Positions 6,151 through 8,278 of a DNA stretch of 8,278 nucleotides are shown piece after piece (within the stretch, counting starts at the first letter, position 1; every line of letters starts with the position of its first letter). The stretch comes from Burkholderiales bacterium (GTDB taxonomy: Bacteria; Pseudomonadota; Gammaproteobacteria; Burkholderiales; CAIKXV01), in assembly GCA_019751575.1 (NCBI GenBank), contig JAIENF010000557.1, positions 1 to 8,278 of the forward strand. Direction: 5' to 3'. The notes under the pieces are model-generated. The model did no database searches, was not told the origin of the DNA, and saw only the letters and a program-made list of their open reading frames with translations. The position numbers were made by a program, and so were the translations under genes.

Positions 6151-6744
6151 TCAGGCCTTGCGGCGGCGGGACAGCACGCCGACGCCGACCAGGCCGCTCA
6201 GCAACAGCACCAGCCCGCCCGGCACCGGGATCGGCGTGGGCGCGAACGTGACCGAGAAGCTGTTGGCGTTGTTCAGGCGGATGTTCCAGTCGGACAGGCC
6301 CACGACGCCGAACGGGTTGCCGATTTCGACGCCGAAAGGCTCGCCGTTCACGCCGAAGCCGACGGTGAGCATCGTCGGGTTCACTGCCGGCAGCAGGGTG
6401 GTCGCATTGACGCTGCCGAAGACCGGCGTCACGCTGCCGGTTCCGTTGAAGGTGGCACCGCCCAGCAGCGAGATCGAAACGGAACCGAACGGGAACCCGA
6501 TCAGGTTGTCGATGACCGAGCTGAAATCGTAGGCAGCGGCGCTGTTCGGGGTCCGGGTGAACGTGAAGGTCGCCGGCGAGAAGCCGCGAATGCCGACGTC
6601 GATGCCCAGCGTGCCGGCGCCGATCACCACGCCGTTGTTGTCGTTGCCGCCGAGGCTGGTCGAGGTGAGGGTGATGGCCTGGGCCGACGGTGCGGCGACC
6701 AGCAGTGCGGCGCACAGTGCGCCGAGGAAGGCGTTGCTTTGCAT
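6151..6744 (-). CDS. Secreted protein with PEP-CTERM/VPLPA-CTERM-type exosortase sorting signal
   Basis: 197 residues. A Sec signal peptide (1-23, MQSNAFLGALCAALL... cleaved after AQA) precedes a Gly/Asn/Thr/Ser-rich, beta-type, Lys-poor body (24-~170) in which I recognise no domain. The C-terminus has the tripartite exosortase signal: IPVPGG (172-177), a hydrophobic helix (LVLLLSGLVGVGVL) and a basic tail SRRRKA. This lies between the PEP-CTERM and VPLPA-CTERM variants (VPxPGG instead of VPEPG or VPLPA). Such proteins are processed by exosortase (EpsH/XrtA type) and are linked to exopolysaccharide or biofilm matrix; the exosortase itself is not in the window. The ATG at 6744 is preferred over an upstream in-frame Met at 6831 because it directly begins a signal peptide, has AGGAG 9 nt upstream, and does not run into the preceding PhoX gene. 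It lies between two PhoX paralogues on the same strand. Confidence 0.85.
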   Translation of the reverse strand: MQSNAFLGALCAALLVAAPSAQAITLTSTSLGGNDNNGVVIGAGTLGIDVGIRGFSPATFTFTRTPNSAAAYDFSSVIDNLIGFPFGSVSISLLGGATFNGTGSVTPVFGSVNATTLLPAVNPTMLTVGFGVNGEPFGVEIGNPFGVVGLSDWNIRLNNANSFSVTFAPTPIPVPGGLVLLLSGLVGVGVLSRRRKA

Positions 6745-6753
6745 GTCTAGTTG

Positions 6754-6758
6754 CTCCT
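6754..6758 (-). promoter_or_regulatory. Ribosome binding site of the PEP-CTERM gene
   Basis: AGGAG on the minus strand with a 9-nt spacer to the ATG at 6744. It decides the start in favour of the signal-peptide Met. Confidence 0.7.
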
Positions 6759-6770
6759 GTTTGTCTTGAG

Positions 6771-6798
6771 TCGGGCAGGTGAACAAGCACCTGCCCGA
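6771..6798 (-). other. Strong hairpin between the partial PhoX gene and the PEP-CTERM gene
   Basis: TCGGGCAGGTG (6771-6781) pairs perfectly with CACCTGCCCGA (6788-6798): an 11-bp stem and a 6-nt loop, starting 16 nt after the PhoX stop. No T-run follows on the minus strand (CTCAAGAC), so it may protect the 3' end or separate expression levels within one transcript rather than terminate fully. Confidence 0.65.
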
Positions 6799-6814
6799 GG
6801 ATCGCAGCCGATTG

Positions 6815-8278
6815 TTACAGCGGGCCTGCACCCCACGGGCCGGAGATCGCGAAGGTGATGCCGGGCGTCTGGATGTTCACGAACAGCACCCGGCCGTCGG
6901 GCGAGAACGTGCCGCCGCAGAACTCGCCGCCGCGGCCGTCACCGGTGCCGGCAGCCTTGCCCATCGCGACGGCCTGGGCGCGGATCGCTGCGGTGATGTT
7001 GTTCTCGCCGAAGGTGAAGGTATTGCCGTCGGGCAGGATGCCCATCATCCGGCAACCGACCGTCTCGCCATTGAAGGTGTGCGTGCCGCCATCCTCGAAC
7101 ACCAGGATGCCGCCCTTCGGGCTGATGCAGATGTTGTCGGCGTTGTTGCCGACGTTCGACTGGCCTTGCTGCACCACGAAGATGCAGGTCAGCACCTGGG
7201 TGTCGCAGTCGAGTTCCCAGACCGTGCCTTCGCCGCTGCCCGGCACGCCGGCAGTGCTCAGGCCACCGGAGGTGTCGACGATGTACATCTTGCGGTTCCA
7301 GTACCAGATGCCTTCGCCGCGGCCCAGCTGTGCGCCACCCTTGTCGAAACCTTCCTTGAACGGGCCGGCAGGGGTCGACACGCCGGTCACGTACGGGAAG
7401 TAGTTCGCGGGCACGTTGGCGACCGGGTCGGCATCGGGGAAGTCGATGGTGACCCACTCGAGCTCGTAGCTGTCGCCCAGCTGCGGCGCGAGCAGCACGG
7501 CCTGCGGCGGCGGATTGAACGACGCCGGCGCCTGCTCGATCACGGCCTTGATCTTGGCCATCTTCAGGGTTCCACCCCGAACCAGCGAACCGAGGGCACC
7601 CGTGGTGACCAACGGCTCGTAGCGATAGATGCCGTTCAGCCGGGTGGCGTCATGCGTCTCGTACACGAAGCCGGTGACCGGATCGACGGCGGCGGCTTCG
7701 TGCTGGAAGCGGCCCATGCCGACGATCGGCTCGCCGGTGGTCTGCGTCGGGTCTGCCGACACTTCGAACACATAGCCGTGCTTCAGGCCGCCCACGCTGG
7801 TACGGTTGGAGATCGTCTCTTCGCAGCTGAGCCAGGTGCCCCAGGGCGTGACGCCGCCTGCGCAGTTCGTCAGCGTGCCGGACAGGCTGCCGACCGAAGA
7901 CACCCAGTTGCCGTCGCGGAACACCAGGTTGGTGTTGCCGCCACCGGGCCGGGTCGGAGTCGCACCGGAGGCGACCGTGTCGTAGCCCTGGCGCGGCGTG
8001 ACGATCGCCGTGGCCGTGTTGCCGCGCTCATGGTTGCGGCAGAGGATCATTTCCTGGCTGCGGCCGACGCGGCGGGTGACGATCACGCCCATGCCGTCGT
8101 GCGAGCCGGGGGTGGCCTGGCCGTCGGTCATCATGTCGCCGGTCCAGCCGTAGCTCTTGTAGCTGAAACCCGACGGCAGCCTGAGCAGTTCGAGGCCGGT
8201 GGTGAGGTCCTTGACCGGCGCGACCGGGCCGTAGGGTCCGATCACGCGCTGCGAGAAACCGGCGGCCTGCGCGACGCG
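6815..8278 (-). CDS. PhoX/DUF839-family alkaline phosphatase-like protein, second paralogue (5' partial)
   Basis: 487 residues are visible. The frame is open at the right edge and ends in TAA (6817-6815). The first ~11 visible residues (RVAQAAGFSQR) probably follow or overlap the end of an export signal whose start lies outside the window; the GTG at 8245 is an internal Val, because homology to the complete paralogue begins right there (IGPYGPVAPVKDL versus SPYGPIAPVNDL). Family blocks in visible numbering: RNHE (81-84), TPWGTWLSCEET with ligand Cys 152, QHEAAAVDPVTG, RGEGIWYWNRKMYIVDT (320-336), DNICISPKGGILVFEDG, and the end FAISGPWGAGPL, identical to the paralogue. It lacks the ~15-residue insertion that the paralogue has before TNLVFRDGN. 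The same PhoX-like metal-dependent phosphatase role is inferred. It is the upstream gene of the PhoX/PEP-CTERM/PhoX run. Confidence 0.9.
   Translation of the reverse strand, partial: RVAQAAGFSQRVIGPYGPVAPVKDLTTGLELLRLPSGFSYKSYGWTGDMMTDGQATPGSHDGMGVIVTRRVGRSQEMILCRNHERGNTATAIVTPRQGYDTVASGATPTRPGGGNTNLVFRDGNWVSSVGSLSGTLTNCAGGVTPWGTWLSCEETISNRTSVGGLKHGYVFEVSADPTQTTGEPIVGMGRFQHEAAAVDPVTGFVYETHDATRLNGIYRYEPLVTTGALGSLVRGGTLKMAKIKAVIEQAPASFNPPPQAVLLAPQLGDSYELEWVTIDFPDADPVANVPANYFPYVTGVSTPAGPFKEGFDKGGAQLGRGEGIWYWNRKMYIVDTSGGLSTAGVPGSGEGTVWELDCDTQVLTCIFVVQQGQSNVGNNADNICISPKGGILVFEDGGTHTFNGETVGCRMMGILPDGNTFTFGENNITAAIRAQAVAMGKAAGTGDGRGGEFCGGTFSPDGRVLFVNIQTPGITFAISGPWGAGPL

Noticed and set aside
6745..6831. 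29-residue N-terminal extension of the PEP-CTERM protein from the Met at 6831
   Set aside because: It would overlap the end of the PhoX gene, cover the hairpin and place sequence before a perfect signal peptide. The internal ATG has a good SD.
8243..8245. GTG at 8245 as the start of the second PhoX gene
   Set aside because: The frame stays open to the window edge, and no export signal would remain; the start must lie beyond 8278.
1..8278. CRISPR arrays, tRNA/rRNA genes, IS elements, integrase or att sites, toxin-antitoxin genes
   Set aside because: Looked for on both strands; no regularly spaced repeats, transposase or integrase motifs, or RNA-gene sequences were recognised.

Overview
The window is GC-rich, densely coding bacterial chromosome. 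The MetRS C-terminal domain, a SulP transporter, an H-NOX/histidine-kinase pair and an exosortase-type (PEP-CTERM) protein together suggest a proteobacterium. A betaproteobacterium is most likely, judged from memory of MetG tail sequences; this is inference and no taxonomic marker was tested. No tRNA, rRNA, CRISPR array, IS element or phage gene was seen.

Layout. Positions 1-439 (+) hold the 3' end of metG: an Ala/Pro-rich linker followed by the tRNA-binding OB-fold. Five bases later comes a SulP-family anion transporter with a C-terminal STAS domain (445-2136, +). It converges on the minus-strand genes so tightly that both stop codons lie inside one CTAG, itself the centre of a 14-bp palindrome. 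Everything from 2133 to 8278 is on the minus strand.

Read in the direction of transcription (right to left), the minus-strand order is: a 5'-truncated PhoX/DUF839 phosphatase-like gene (8278-6815), a strong hairpin, a small secreted PEP-CTERM-type protein (6744-6151), an intrinsic-terminator-like hairpin, a second complete Tat-exported PhoX paralogue (6056-4446), and a 358-bp non-genic stretch. That stretch holds inverted repeats and the decayed start of a DJ-1/PfpI-family gene. It is followed by an H-NOX heme sensor (4087-3545) and a soluble hybrid histidine kinase (3548-2133) joined by a GTGA overlap.

There are two functional themes. The first is a probable nitric-oxide signalling unit: the H-NOX protein has the heme-ligand His and the YxSxR motif, lacks the distal Tyr that allows O2 binding, and is translationally coupled to a kinase with no sensor domain of its own. 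Its output regulator is not in the window. The second is a cell-surface or periplasmic PhoX-PEP-CTERM-PhoX cassette, in which two paralogous metallophosphatase-like proteins flank a protein with an exosortase-type C-terminal signal. I see nothing that firmly links the two themes beyond shared strand and adjacency.
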